Shown: piece by piece, positions 39,914-52,046 of the stretch | Position numbering within the stretch: position 1 is the first letter of the stretch | Layout of the letters: each line of letters opens with the position of its first letter | Origin: Glossina fuscipes | Lineage: Eukaryota > Arthropoda > Insecta > Diptera > Glossinidae | NCBI RefSeq assembly: GCF_014805625.2 | Contig: NW_023998427.1 | Location: 320,082 to 384,081 of the forward strand | Reading direction: 5' to 3' | DNA length: 64,000 bases | Program-made: the position numbers and the translations under genes | Notes under the pieces: generated by a model | Told to the model about the DNA's origin: nothing | Database searches by the model: none | What the model saw: only the letters and a program-made list of their open reading frames with translations

Positions 39914-41875
39914 TTACAACTCGTCGCTGTGATTATCATAGGCTTTAACATGTTTAACCCATTCGGTTTTGATAAAATCTGTAGCACGTTCGGCAATCAT
40001 TATGGTTGGAGCGTTTGTATTACAACTGGGCAGCTTCGGCATAATGGAAGCATCTACTACTCGTAAGTTATCAACGCCATGCAATTTTAAATGATGATCA
40101 ACGCAACCGGTTGGATCAGTTTTTGGAGCCATTTTCACGGTTCCCACATGATGATAAAGAGTTGTAGAGAAATATTTGATATAGCATTTCCAATAGTCGC
40201 GTGATTTAAATTCGTATTTATCGCATTCTTCTATAGGAATATGAGCGATTTCGCTGCGACTTTTACGAAATGCATTGGTCTTTTCTAAGCGCATTGTATA
40301 GTCTAAGCCTTTTAGCAACGTATCGACTTCTTCTGGGCTCGATAAATAATTAGCATCGATAATGGGCTTATCCCGATAATCAGAGGATTTTAGTTTTAAA
40401 ACACCTTTAGATAAAGGCTTGGCGAGTGTAATATACATACCGAGGAGATGGGATTTTTCAACTATAGCCCGGAAGTAAGGACGATAGCGTTCGGCAATTG
40501 GTATACATCTCAAATAGACATCCAAAGCTATAAAGTCACCCCGAACCACTGTGATATGGTGTATTTCAAGGTTCGGATAAGGTTCGAAGTTTTCGTTAGC
40601 GTCTGTTTGTAAAAATGCTGTTAACGGAGCGGTACCAGTTGTGCTAAAAGGCCCACGTCTATGTATTAAATATTGATAAATGTTATCCAATATATGGAGT
40701 TCTGTCAAAGATTCACTAAGATTTTCATATGCCCTCCAAAAAACGGGTACATAAACGTGATCTTGCAGATTTTCACCTATGGGTAAATCATGCTTAACAG
40801 GTATGTCGAACGATTGTAAAAGAGATCTTGGACCAATACCAGAAAGCATAAGTAATTTAGCACTATCTATTGTACCGGCAGATAAAATAACTTCTTTGCC
40901 TACCTCAACTCCCATTAAATATTTATCGCGTAGCATATACTCTACTAAGAGAACGTGTTTTTGATTTTCATCAAAATGAAGTTTAGTAACTTGAGCATTT
41001 TTGATAACCTTCAAGTTGGGTCGGTCCATCACTTTACCCAAATAAGTTTTTCCGGTGCTCATACGCTGACCATTACTGACGGTCGATTTCACGGTTGCGT
41101 AACCCAGATAACTACCTTCAACGAAATCGTCAACTTTCGGTACACCCAATTCTTCAGCGCCGTTATAGATAGTTGAGTAAAGATCTTTCTCATAAACGGG
41201 ATATTCATTTAAGGTCACATATCCTTGCGGATGAGTTGAATTGCCAGTTGGTCTTATAGACTTTTCAAAATACGGCCAAACGTCATTGAAACCCCAGCCA
41301 GGGTTACCTTCAGCTAACCACTGATCATAATCTTGACGATTTCCACGCACATATAACATTGCATTGATGGCACCTGATCCGCCTATAAATTTGCCACGCG
41401 GCCAATAGCAACGTTCGTCGTTCGTAGCCAAGCAATAACGTTCATTGCGTTCCGAAAAGTAATTGTAAGTGTAATTCGAATGTTGCACGCCAAAGAACAG
41501 CCTGGGTATCTAAAGCGAGTTACAATGAAAATTGATTTGATTTTATGGCAAGAAAACTACTATCGTTACTTCTGATTCGATGGGAGGATTTCCTCCCGCT
41601 TCCAGGACTAAAATACGCCAATTAGGATTCTCACTTAAGCGACTGGCGATCACAGAACCCGCCGATCCCGCTCCTATCACCACAAAATCATATTTTTCGA
41701 CACCTTTATTCAAGGCTTCATCGCCATAATCCATCGGCCAATAACTATCAGTTGCTATCTGACATTGTGCTGCTAATAATGCTTGCATTAGTACATTAAC
41801 CATGGCATTAACTACACCAACATGGGGTTGGGTACATAATGTGTTATTAGGTGTTAATAAGCTGATTGCGTCCAT
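39914..41875 (-). CDS. GMC oxidoreductase D (two exons, 633 aa)
   Basis: Exon 1 is 41,570-41,875 and exon 2 is 39,914-41,509, with a 60-bp phase-0 intron after Glu-Ser-Glu, the position used in GMC-B. FAD-binding GAGSAG is at 68-73 and LVLEAGGNP near 89. Signature 1 is [14 protein letters not shown], with [17 protein letters not shown] as signature 2. His555 lies in [11 protein letters not shown] and Asn599 in SCNTNAP, so the catalytic pair is kept. The usual PVGTCKMG, however, has become HVGTVKMA, and the C-terminal EKGSDMIK is ERATDFIK, so this is the most divergent paralogue here. The first 25 residues are not a convincing signal peptide. It is the only GMC gene here on the minus strand, the same strand as Flo2. 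A fragment of exon 1 is duplicated in inverted orientation at 44,765. Confidence 0.92.
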
Positions 41876-43503
41876 TGACGTAAGCGTTAAGTTAACAAAG
41901 ATGCAAAGATGTTTGCAAACAATTTCTTACTATTATTTAACTTTCAAGTATTTTAGAGTTTTAACGACACGAACAGCAACAGCAGTCATACTATAATCAG
42001 AATCATTTTTGATCGAATATATACTCTCTGCGGTCACTGAGAATCATTTAAGCGATTATTTTATATATGTTTTTCATATATACATCTATATGAAATGAAT
42101 AAAGAAACCTACGAATATCTATTTATAGAGAAGAAGAGAGCAAAAAAAAAAAAAAAAAAAAAAAATTAAAACGAAAAGAGAATAACTATAAGGAGCTCAT
42201 AAAAGTTGCTCCAAATTTATTATCATTATGTTACTCACTGTAATTGTTAAAAGCAAAAAAGCTTTGCTGCTATCTTTGCACTGTAAAAACAACTCTTCTG
42301 TGAACATGATTTCAAAATTTCAAATTCTGCTAAGTACCTAGCAGTGGTCTCTTAATTGCCGAACTTTTTTGAAGCTTTAATAAAGCTTTTCAAATTGTAA
42401 TATAAAACAATAGGAAACCCGCCTCGATTAATGCTAATTAATTATTAATTGAATTTAAAATAATGCAAAACTTAACACAATTTAAAGGAATTAATGAAAA
42501 ATTAATATTTCTTCTGGTAATTAATTTTAAAGAACTATATGCCTTTCACGCTAAGCATATATGATTTTCTTCTTCTTCTTTTCTTTGTTATGGAATGCGT
42601 TTTGCGCTACTTTCATTTAGCGCAAACCTACCTATTCGCAAAATCTTTACTATAAGTGTTGTGCAAGATGTGCTATTATTATTATTAGCGTTTGATTCAT
42701 CCGAATATTTACAAGATGTATAAGTCAATTGAGGAGGAATTAAATAAAATAAGATCACGTTACTTGTAAAATGCGCTTTACATGAAAAAACCGAGTCGTT
42801 TCGAGAAGTAGAACTTATGCCCGAAAGGAATTTCGTTAAATGCGTTAGGAATGCCGTTAAAAGGCCAAGCAAACTGGAAAGAGAGCCCCGTAATCATGAT
42901 TCCTGAATATTTTGTAAGGAGCAAATTTGGAATGCAGCGAACTCACTTCACATACAAAAAACCGGACTAAGTATTCATAGCTGGTAACTTCCGCTCAACG
43001 CACGAATGCGTGTCGAATGTTGAACCAGTTTCCTAAATTTCCACTTAGGTGACAAGTGACTACTAGCGTACAAAGCCAAACCTGCAGAGCTTTCGTCCAT
43101 CTTGGTCCGGACACTGAACGAGGGCCGGATTTACAAACGTCAAATATTTGTTTTAGTATTATATGTTAAATTTTGTTAAATTTGTGAATAAAGTTTGGTA
43201 TAAAATTGTAGATAAAAGTTAGAGGAAGCTCGTCTGCATGGCCGTCGACCAGGGGGTTGCCATTCGAACGTTGTCTATCGCATTCGTGTGTTAGAGTTTT
43301 GCTTAGCACACTATTAAGATTCGGTGCCATACTTGCCCAAAATCTAATGTATATCCTTAGTGGTGATAGCAATTTGGGCACTAGAAGCTGCGCACAAATA
43401 CAAATGCGATAAACACATCTGTTTGTGAATACGCTTGCTTCCAATATTTTCTGCCGCTTTCATTACTCTCGGGTCGAAAACGAATGGAACCGCGAAAGGA
43501 AAG

Positions 43504-43541
<38 letters not shown>

Positions 43542-44764
43542 CGTCTTTTACTTTGTGATCGAGAGAGAGAGAGAGAGAATTGTTAGGAAGTAAGGAAGTA
43601 ATAACTTTGCTCCAATATGCAATATGCACGAATAGGCACATCCGCTGTGTGCACGTAAACCGCGATTTTCTGAGCAAAAAAACTGCATATACATGTACGC
43701 AAATAATTGCTTATCACTATTATTTTATATGAAGATAAGCGCTTCTACTCTCTTAAGGGAATGCGAACGAAAAGTTTTAATCGTCTTAACGTCCACCCAA
43801 TCCTTGGCTACACATGCATGTTCATGTCTTACTGAAAACTCAACGCTATATTCGGCTATTCGGTTTTACCGCCGATATTTTATTAGTTCCTCTAACGTGG
43901 GCCATGGTGTTTTGCCTTTTCGCACTTTGGATCATTCCCACAATATTTTATAGACTATTTCACACGTAACAAGCAGGAAAAGTAATGCTTTCCCCGTTAG
44001 CTGCTTTTTTCGTAGCACGGAACTCGACTTATTGGAAGTTCCCGTAAACTATGTTTTCTGCATTTCAATTTATACGTTTATGGACAGTTAAAAAATGGGA
44101 TCTGAAGTAATACTGCGATAAATGCTTGCGTACAAATTCATACCAACCTAAGTAGGAATATGTTTATACGCCATCTACCTATTGGTAATCAAAGCATTGT
44201 CTTAGTCTTATTCCTTGTCAAAACTACAAACAGACGAAATATTTTACTACACATCTAGCAAATTAATTAAAATTTGCAATTTTTTTTTTTCTTTTTTTTT
44301 TTAGCTTAATAAAAAGTTTGCAATTTGACTGGTAGTGTGCGTTTAAAAAAGACAGTAAAAAAGTTTCTGAAAATAATTGAATATATAATTAAGGATGTAT
44401 GCACTTATCTCTTTCACATACTTTGTTAAGCAATTCGCACATCTACAGTTACAATATTACAATGGTTAGATATAAACAATAAGATTAATTGCAGGCAACA
44501 CTTGAAAATTCATTTTTATATCTCCGAGATAAATGTTTGTTTGTTGCTCTTCCCTTTTTCTTTTTGATTTCAGCTTTAATTCGTTTTCAGTCTTCATTGA
44601 CTTATAAAGTGGCGTAATAATAATCTTAATTTTATTTAGATATATAAAACAACCAGTATTGCATAGCATTGAGTTAATTAATGTAAAACGAAAAAAGAAA
44701 AAAATACACCGATATGTCCGGATGGATATTATTACACTGGTCACTAAATAGAAGGAGAATATTT
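41876..44764. other. intergenic, upstream of GMC-D
   Basis: It would hold the GMC-D promoter. I see no coding sequence, only the CT/GA tracts and an A tract near 42,140. Confidence 0.5.
43506..43578. repeat. (CT)n and (GA)n inverted tracts
   Basis: About 33 bp of CT dinucleotides is followed after some 22 bp by about 18 bp of GA dinucleotides. The two arms are complementary and could form a hairpin. Either arm is a possible GAGA-factor site. Confidence 0.85.
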
Positions 44765-44865
44765 CCCAATGTTGGTATAGTTAATGCCATGGTTAGTGTA
44801 CTAATGCAAGCATTATTAGCAGCACAATGTCAGATAGCAATTTTGAATAATGGCTGAATGGTATG
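44765..44865 (+). pseudogene. inverted partial copy of GMC-D exon 1
   Basis: The plus strand reads [20 protein letters not shown] then QCQIA, matching GMC-D residues 18-41 (PHVGVVNAM onwards). Over about 78 bp the DNA differs from GMC-D at only three or four positions. After QCQIA the similarity becomes gappy (AATGGCTGAATGG against TTGGCCGATGGATT) and the frame stops, and no FAD-binding motif follows. Upstream sequence does not match. It is therefore a recent, broken, inverted duplicate of part of exon 1 (GMC-D is on the minus strand), about 2.9 kb away. Confidence 0.8.
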
Positions 44866-45049
44866 CACAGAAAAATAAAGGGCTGACAATTAAGGAAAGT
44901 TAACTATCGATTTTTTACACATATAAAGATAATTATGCCGCGCCCACGGAAGAGTTCAAAGCAGCAAAGTATGGTGCGCCAATTGCAGATAAGAGAGAGG
45001 TAAAGGGAAAATTTTTTAAAAATATTCAACTTTAACCCTATTCTTCACG

Positions 45050-45840
45050 AAACCACGTTTTTTCGCTTGTCAACGGATACCCGGCGTGTGGTACAGGGTA
45101 TATTAAATTAGTACACACAGAAGGGATTAAGATAGACCCAATTTTTATTATATCGATCGCTTCGGAAACATAACCTGAATTGATCAAAGCCTGTCTGTCC
45201 GTCTGTCCGCGTGTGCATGTAAAATTATGTTCAAACTACAAGTCGAAATTTTTGAGATATATTAATGAAACTGATTGACAGCACGAGCGCATTTTCAATA
45301 GCGTTCGAATCGGTCCACTTTTGCGATCACTTCCCATATAAGGCCCTATTCTGAAAAGTCGTTAGACTGGGGAAAAAAAATGCAATTTTAAAAAATTTCT
45401 CGGCAAAAGTGATTAAATAGTGATATTTCGCCATTCTAAAGGGATACGAAAACTTTGGATCGGATGCGGAAACCTTTGAGCTCACACTCTTATAACAAAA
45501 GGTGAAGTTCATACGACAAATGCTCCATCCATGAAGCATTGAAAATTATATCTTACCAGCAATTTAGCATAAAAAATTTATCTGTTCGAAATATGGACTA
45601 TTGGAGTCCCGTCCTAGGTGAGAATTAAATATGTACTACATTAGGTAGCGTTTTTGGCCCACTTCCCCGTAAATACGCACATAAAGTATATACCTTTATG
45701 TAAAAACAGGATATAATGTTTGTGTTGTATATGAAAAATAAGAATTGTGTTAGACAATGCGGTGTAATGTACTTAATGGACGACGAATGGATAATGTTCC
45801 TACTTGTTTTCAAGGAATATATTAGGCAGTTAGGCAGTTT
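45050..45840 (-). repeat. interspersed element, second family, copy B
   Basis: Read on the plus strand it contains ACACAGAAGGGATTAAGATA, CCTGTCTGTCCGTCTGTCCG and ends near TAATGTTCCTACTTGTTTTC, the complement of the shared ACAAGTAAGAA terminus. The same blocks in the same order occur at 48,830-49,595, and inverted at 3,125-3,960. Boundaries are approximate. Confidence 0.5.
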
Positions 45841-47710
45841 TTTTAATTTCAATTTTTAAAGAAAAATAATTCCACGCTTACTCGAGCTTACGTCATATTC
45901 TCATTTTTTATATGTAGAAATCCAAACACATTTAAATGAACAGATTCCGAAAAATGATTTGATTTTTAATAGACACAAGTTGATTTTACCGCTTAAGTAT
46001 TAGTTAAATTGTGAGATTTGTGACGTCAGGTTTCTGAATCAATCGGATTGTGAGTAACAGCATTCGTTTGGTCTTTATGGTCGTGAATTGAACGAATCCG
46101 GCCCGGCAAACGAATATGGTTACGTTATCTTGAGGTAGTCAAGAATGCAAATTCCGTTTGGAAGCTTTAGTAAGTATTGCTAGGCTTTACAAACCGAAGA
46201 AGAGATCCGGTAGGCGCGTGTCCCGGTGCTGTGGGTATACAATTATTGTATATTTCGAATTTTTAGAGGCAAAGGTATCTGAAAATGTTTAGCGGTCGTT
46301 CTGCATTTCAAGTAAGTAAAATGTTAAGCCTCCAGCAATTGTTAGATATCGTACACTAAGAAAACTAAAAATGATTAAATTTTATAAAACTTTTCAATTC
46401 TATTATTATTGCTATTATTATCGCACACAATTCATTTAAACCATAACAATAAATTGTAGGATCAAAAGTATGATGAGCACTAGCAGCTAAGACTATCGGC
46501 TTTTAAGATCGATTAGATGGTTAGTTTAACAGCTTTAATAGAGTCAAATGTTTTATTGGTATTAAGTTCTTCAGGCATTTTCAAGACTTCCAAAGGTTTA
46601 GATCTTCGAATAGTAGATGGGTTTTGGCATTCATGCAACTATATGTTTAATCGTAAAATGTTGTCCATAATCATATTCGATGGTAGATTTTTTCTTCTTC
46701 AAGACATTTCTTTCCGCAAGTCAGTATAGAGTTTTACTTTGCTTATAGTTCTAGTGAGTGTTTAGCGCAAAGACCCACTAGGCTGCCGTCATCTCCCTAT
46801 GTCATTCCCTTTTTTCAATTCTTCTTCTTATTCTTGCCGACCGTTACCATGTTACACGGCATAGCAAGCATCAACTGATGTGTTGCAATGGTATACTCAT
46901 GTCGCTTTGTCGCATATGTTTGATTATATAAGTGAAGCGAGATTTTGGCTTTACATGGCCAGGCGGGTTCTTTTAACAATAAACTCAACGACATATAGAA
47001 TCATTTATGGATTTATTATTACAAGATTAATTTTTTTGGAAATCATTTTCAAAATTTCTTCAAGTATCTCAAACATTAAAAAGCACATCTTGTAAATGTT
47101 TGTTATTGTATATTTTTTGGTTAAGTTTGTTGAGCGGTTATGGTAAGTTAAGGCGAGTGAGACAACAATGCTAACGCTGAGACATTTCACTACGATGACA
47201 GTGCACAGTAAATAAACTCAGGCTCAGTTGCACTAGAGAGTCTGACATACAACAATATGGTGCGCATGCCCAAACGGTAAACGAACTTGTTTCTGTTTTT
47301 TTTCGTTTTTCGTTTTTCGTTTTTTTTTTTTTTTTTTTGCATTTTTTATAAGTTTATTAAGCCAAAGAAAAGATTGATATATCCAGCTTTTTATAGTGAT
47401 TGTTAATATTCTTCTTTTTTATTAACAAAAAAACAAAATTTCCAAAACATAAACACAAGTTGATTGGCCGAAAAGGCATTGGAATGCAAATGAAAGTAAT
47501 TATAAGGCAGTGAAATTAAGTGTTTGCATAAAAAAAGTAAAGAAGCAATCGAATAAAAAATGTCCATCAATATCGATATTGAAAATTGAAATATTACATA
47601 TATATATATATATTTATATATATAAAAATATATTGAAAATAAAAAAAATTAAATAAAATATATGTTAATAATAAATTGATTAAATTAATTAATTAGAAAA
47701 GAATTGATAA
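45841..47710. other. intergenic, upstream of GMC-E
   Basis: AT-rich with a T-rich (TTTTTCG)-like stretch at 47,290-47,338 and (TA)n near 47,600. No gene is seen. Confidence 0.5.
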
Positions 47711-48153
47711 ATGGCTTTAAGTGCGGTCGTAGCTTCCGTTGGTGGTTTAATATTCAAAGCCAGTGCGGCTAATAAAGCAGCCGCTACGGCTGGTGTAGCG
47801 GTGGGTGCGTCTAAACTAGGTCTTGCCATAGCCGGTGCGGTTAAATTGGCCACCACTGTTATCGGTGTTGGTAAATTAACAATTTTGCCCTTTCTTGTAG
47901 CCGCCATTGCCTATTATAATTACGATCTATTCGATCCGGAAAATCGTCCATTTAATGTGCAAAAAATCGATCGTTCCTATGATTTTATTATAATCGGTGG
48001 CGGCTCGGCAGGTAGCGTTCTAGCCTCTCGACTATCCGAAATATCACAATGGAAAGTTCTATTACTAGAAGCGGGTGGTCATGAAACCGAAATAACCGAT
48101 GTCCCACTACTCTCGTTATATTTGCACACCAGCAAATTGGATTGGAAATATAG
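47711..48153 (+). CDS. GMC oxidoreductase E, isolated first exon (147 aa + 2 nt)
   Basis: The exon opens with an 80-residue Ala/Gly/Val-rich hydrophobic extension with several possible membrane segments, then DPENRPFN and the FAD-binding [20 protein letters not shown], followed by [20 protein letters not shown] and SKLDWKYR. It ends at a consensus donor AG|GTAAGTG in phase 2. The next exon should bring the Trp-Pro-Arg-Gly-Lys signature and the catalytic half. No such sequence exists on either strand up to 64,000, so either the intron is longer than 15.8 kb or the gene has lost its catalytic part. The frame is intact with no stop or frameshift. It is closest in this window to GMC-A (same ETEISDVPL and KIDWKYK block). 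Confidence 0.8.
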
Positions 48154-48645
48154 GTAAGTGTGCTGTCTTTGTCTCTTGTTATGCGCTAAATTTTATATTC
48201 GCGTTAACTTTCTTCACAAATTATGCATAACTCTTTCGCCATTTGCTATATTGGTTTAGTTCATTTATTTCAAGCCTTGTTTTTCATATTCATCAAATTC
48301 ACAGTTATGTTTTGCAAATGTTGTGTAACTTTTCAATATACGTTATATACATATGGATATCTGTGGAAACGAGTTTTTATCAGTAACACTTTTTCCTTAA
48401 CTGTCTGCTATTTGATAAAGGTTCGTTGCTTTGGTGAAAATTGAAAGTATTTTTTAATATTTCTGCCTTTCATATCACATTAGCATCAGCAGCAGCATCA
48501 ATTCAATATTCAGGTATCTTAAGGCTTTACTAACGTTTCGTATCTATGCTCAATTGACTAACACTCACAAATTTTGATCAGAAAAGTTCGAAGAAAATTA
48601 ATTCTTGATGAGCATGAAACTCAACGTCGATACGACTACATTGCA

Positions 48646-48680
<35 letters not shown>

Positions 48681-48829
48681 CCTGAGGTAAGTTTTTTACT
48701 CACAAGATTCCTCTATAATTAAGGTGAAACGTTTACCAGGACCTCTTAAATATTGAAAAGAAAATAATTTCTTAGCTAACTAACCTACATGCGTCCAATT
48801 GGGAGAATATTTTCCAGCGTTAATATGTA

Positions 48830-49595
48830 TTTAAGGATTTTCCGCTAGGCATATTAAGTTAGTGCGGTCATATGTGATACGCAGAAGGGATTAAGAGAGA
48901 TCGACCTTTTATTATACCGATCGATGTGAATCATAATGTGTGATCATAATATGAATCGATTTAAGCCTGTCTTTCCGTCTGTCCGCCTGTCCGCCTGATG
49001 TCTGTCCATATAAATTTATGTTCAAGCTACAGGTCGCAATTTTTGCGATATTATGATGAAATTTGGTAGAATGACGTGTTCTGACCGACGGGCAAAAGCA
49101 GGACCGGTCCACTTTTTCGATCAATCCCCATATAACACGCTAGTCCCGTTATATGGAAAAAACTTGTACTTTTTGAAATTTGTCGGCAAAAGTTGCTAAG
49201 TAGTCGTAGTGTTTCGGTTTTCGAAATTGGTATGAAAATTTTGAACCAGCTGTAGCAATTTTTCAATCTCCCTCTCTTATAACGGAAACTGAATGTCATA
49301 CGATAAAAAGGTGTATTTTTCAATGCTTCACGATGAAAATTATACGAAATTATTAATTTAACATAAACAAAATAACTGTACCATATTTGGACCATCTCAG
49401 CCTATTTTTTGAATCGTTCCCTAATAAGGATTTTTACGAAAATTGAACCTTTGTAGAGCAGAAAAGGGTAGGTTTTGATATGTGGTGATGAAAATTGACC
49501 CATAATAATAATTTCATACCGATATAAGAATTATTGTAGACAATGTGGTTTAGGGTATTTAATGGTCGGCTTTGGCCAACTATAATGTTCTTACT
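48830..49595 (-). repeat. interspersed element, second family, copy C
   Basis: It contains TACGCAGAAGGGATTAAGAG, then CCGTCTGTCCGCCTGTCCGC, then the CCCATATAACACGC region, and ends TTCTTACTTGTTAAAT (the complement of ATTTAACAAGTAAGAA). It parallels copy B block by block. Open frames inside it (for instance 49,051-49,395) have no protein features. Confidence 0.5.
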
Positions 49596-51404
49596 TGTTA
49601 AATATCAATTTTAATGGAGATAGACTGCACTTAAGATGTATTTGTACCGTAAAAAATACGGTAAATAATATCAGAGACTTTGCAGACTATAAAGAGTTGA
49701 GTTCAGTACTTCGTAGATCGGATATGATCAGTATGAAGGCGATTTATTATATGTTTGTCTGTCTCTCCTGTCAACGGATATAATTGAAAAATAATCTTAT
49801 GTTTTTTCTTATTGATAGCGTTTTGCTTAACAGATCGTAAAGACTCAGAAAGTTCGTTATATACGTATACGTCCTTAATCGGCGGGAGGAAATATTGATC
49901 TTGACTGATTGAAAAATCATTGACATTATATACAAAACGAAATGAATTAAGAATAGTTAAGTGAGTAAACTAAAGCAGAGGAATACAATTAATTCGGTCA
50001 ATTTCTTATATTAATCAAGCATATATATATATATATATCCATGGATTATGATTATTTTCGAGCTCGACATGTTTTTAATACCTAAGCAAATTGGCCTTTG
50101 GTCGCAAGTATTCAGCTAACAAAGGGGCGTATATAAGGATAAATGTAACTTTGGCCGTTTTAAGGCTTATATCAAATTTAATATATTAGCATTTTTTGCT
50201 CTAGAGTTTATACAAATATAAAATTATAAAGCGAATTTAATTTTTTTTTTTTTTTTACTTAATAAGTTTGTACTCCTTTTACATACAAAAAAAAAATAAA
50301 TATATATATATATATATATAATCATATATTAAGCAATTTATAACGCAAAGTTCAATGTTGCGCTCGTAACTATTAAAAAAAAAAAAAAAAAAAAAAAACC
50401 CAAAGATTAAGTGATAAAATTGTCAACAAACTGCTTTTAAATCAACATTTCTTGCTTTAACCTCGGTTTTATTAAACGGACAATTGCTTTGCCTGCTGTC
50501 TAAAACGCTATATATACATAATATAATACATCTACGATTGATTAGTCACTGCGATTTCCCCTCAATTAAATAGAGAAAGACTTGCTCATCAAGCAAGATA
50601 TCATATTGTGGTGTCTTAAATACACCTCCTCCTGTATCACGATGACAATAATCAACAACAAGTCACTCGGTCAGTCAGTTAGTATTAAAGAATTACTTGA
50701 TAAAAAGCAGAAAGAAAAGCAGGATTTTTCAACGCGTTAATGTGCCAGTAGAAAGTGTTTTGAAATTTACAGAAGCAATGAATGATTGCTTGACTTTCAT
50801 GACGATTAGTTAAATCGATACTTTTGTCAAAAGATTAAGGAATACACAAAATAATGTTTGTTTTTTTTTTTTTTTTTACTTTTCTATCGAAAGTCTTTAC
50901 TTCTTCATTGCTGAATTGATTGCGAAAAGCAAATTGGGAAGAGGAAACTCAATCAATCAATCAATCAATCAATTTGATTCGTTTACAAACCTGCCTACGA
51001 TAACAAAAGAGTTGAGAAATTTTTCAAAAACATTCAAATATTCGCATAAAATGCTTCCAGTTTACAAGAGATAACGGTAGGAAATTCTCCTCTCATATAT
51101 TTATTTATTCGCTGTGATTATTCTTTTAAAACCTGAGCCTATTAATAGATTTATAATCGTTCAAAGATTGTTTCGCGTGGTATGCGTAACGTAAACAATA
51201 AATACGTGTGAATAGAAAGTGGTGTCTAGAGCTGCTTACAGCAAAAGTCTGATTGATTTTATGGAAAGAAAATATAGTTTATGGCCGTTTGGGGCTGTTT
51301 TTTGTTTGGCGACATGAACATGATGTTCGAGTTAATTTGTTATTTATTTCATTACTTGGCTTATAAAAGGCAACCACACACGGTATGCAAAGAAGCTTAA
51401 AGAG
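49596..51404. other. AT-rich intergenic or intronic DNA
   Basis: A tracts, (TA)n tracts and no coding features. If GMC-E has a distant second exon, this is its intron. Confidence 0.5.
50948..50974. repeat. (AATC)n microsatellite
   Basis: About six tandem AATC units. Confidence 0.9.
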
Positions 51405-51558
51405 AGAAAAAAAAAGAGACAAAGAGAGAGAAAGAGAGAGAAAGAGAGAGAAAGAGAGAGAAAGAGAGAGAAAGAGAAAGAGAGAGTGAGAGTGAGAAAG
51501 AGAGAGAGAGAAAAAGAAAGAAAGAAAGAAATAGAGAGAGAGAGAGGGGGAGAGAGAG
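51405..51558 (+). repeat. GA-rich tandem repeat
   Basis: About 150 bp is almost pure purine, mainly tandem units of the form GAGAGAGAAA with a period near 10. Such tracts are typical GAGA-factor targets in flies but may be just a microsatellite. Confidence 0.85.
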
Positions 51559-51703
51559 TTTTTATTGCGTTGGTTGAATCAAAAAAAAAATACATAAATA
51601 AGAAGATTAATAATTAATCATGATGATCATTAATATTTTTAGAAGCAATGAAAAACTGGCTAAATAACTCACAGTTAGAGAGATAGAACGGTTAATTATA
51701 TTA

Positions 51704-52046
51704 TTAGGGCTGCGGCACACGCGGCAAGGTATTAAAATTCAATCCATCAAAATTGGTGATGACATTTCTCCAGTTCAACAACAAAAATCGATGCAAAAAC
51801 CAAGGATAAGCTGTCACTTACGGAGCATTAGAAGATTGATCAGTTTCAATCCGAGGCAAAATATAACTGAGGTAATATTCTAATCCTTGTAAGGAGAAGA
51901 TAAGAAACTGCTTGTTGACAAACTCAATTAGATCAATATCACATACGTATTGTTGGCCGAAGCAATGCAATGAATAGACTTTTTGTTGCATAAAGCTCAT
52001 TAAATACATGTGACCATCTTTTAATGGAATCCAAGGTACGTGTGGT
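51704..52046 (-). CDS. unrecognised coding-like 3' end (two exons)
   Basis: On the minus strand a frame open from 52,046 reads KPHVPWIPLKDGHMYLMSFM, then QQKVYSLHCFGQQYVCDIDL and on to TDQSSNAP, ending at a consensus donor GTAAGT (51,816-51,821). Removing 54 nt to the AG at 51,768 restores frame (phase 2) and adds NVITNFDGLNFNTLPRVPQP before a stop at 51,704. If translation starts at the ATG at 52,009 the product is 83 residues. The residues upstream of that Met also look coding but follow a stop, so the stretch could be a 3' exon or a frame-broken remnant. A second open frame (51,939-52,178) overlaps it. The acceptor is weak. I recognise no family. Confidence 0.35.
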
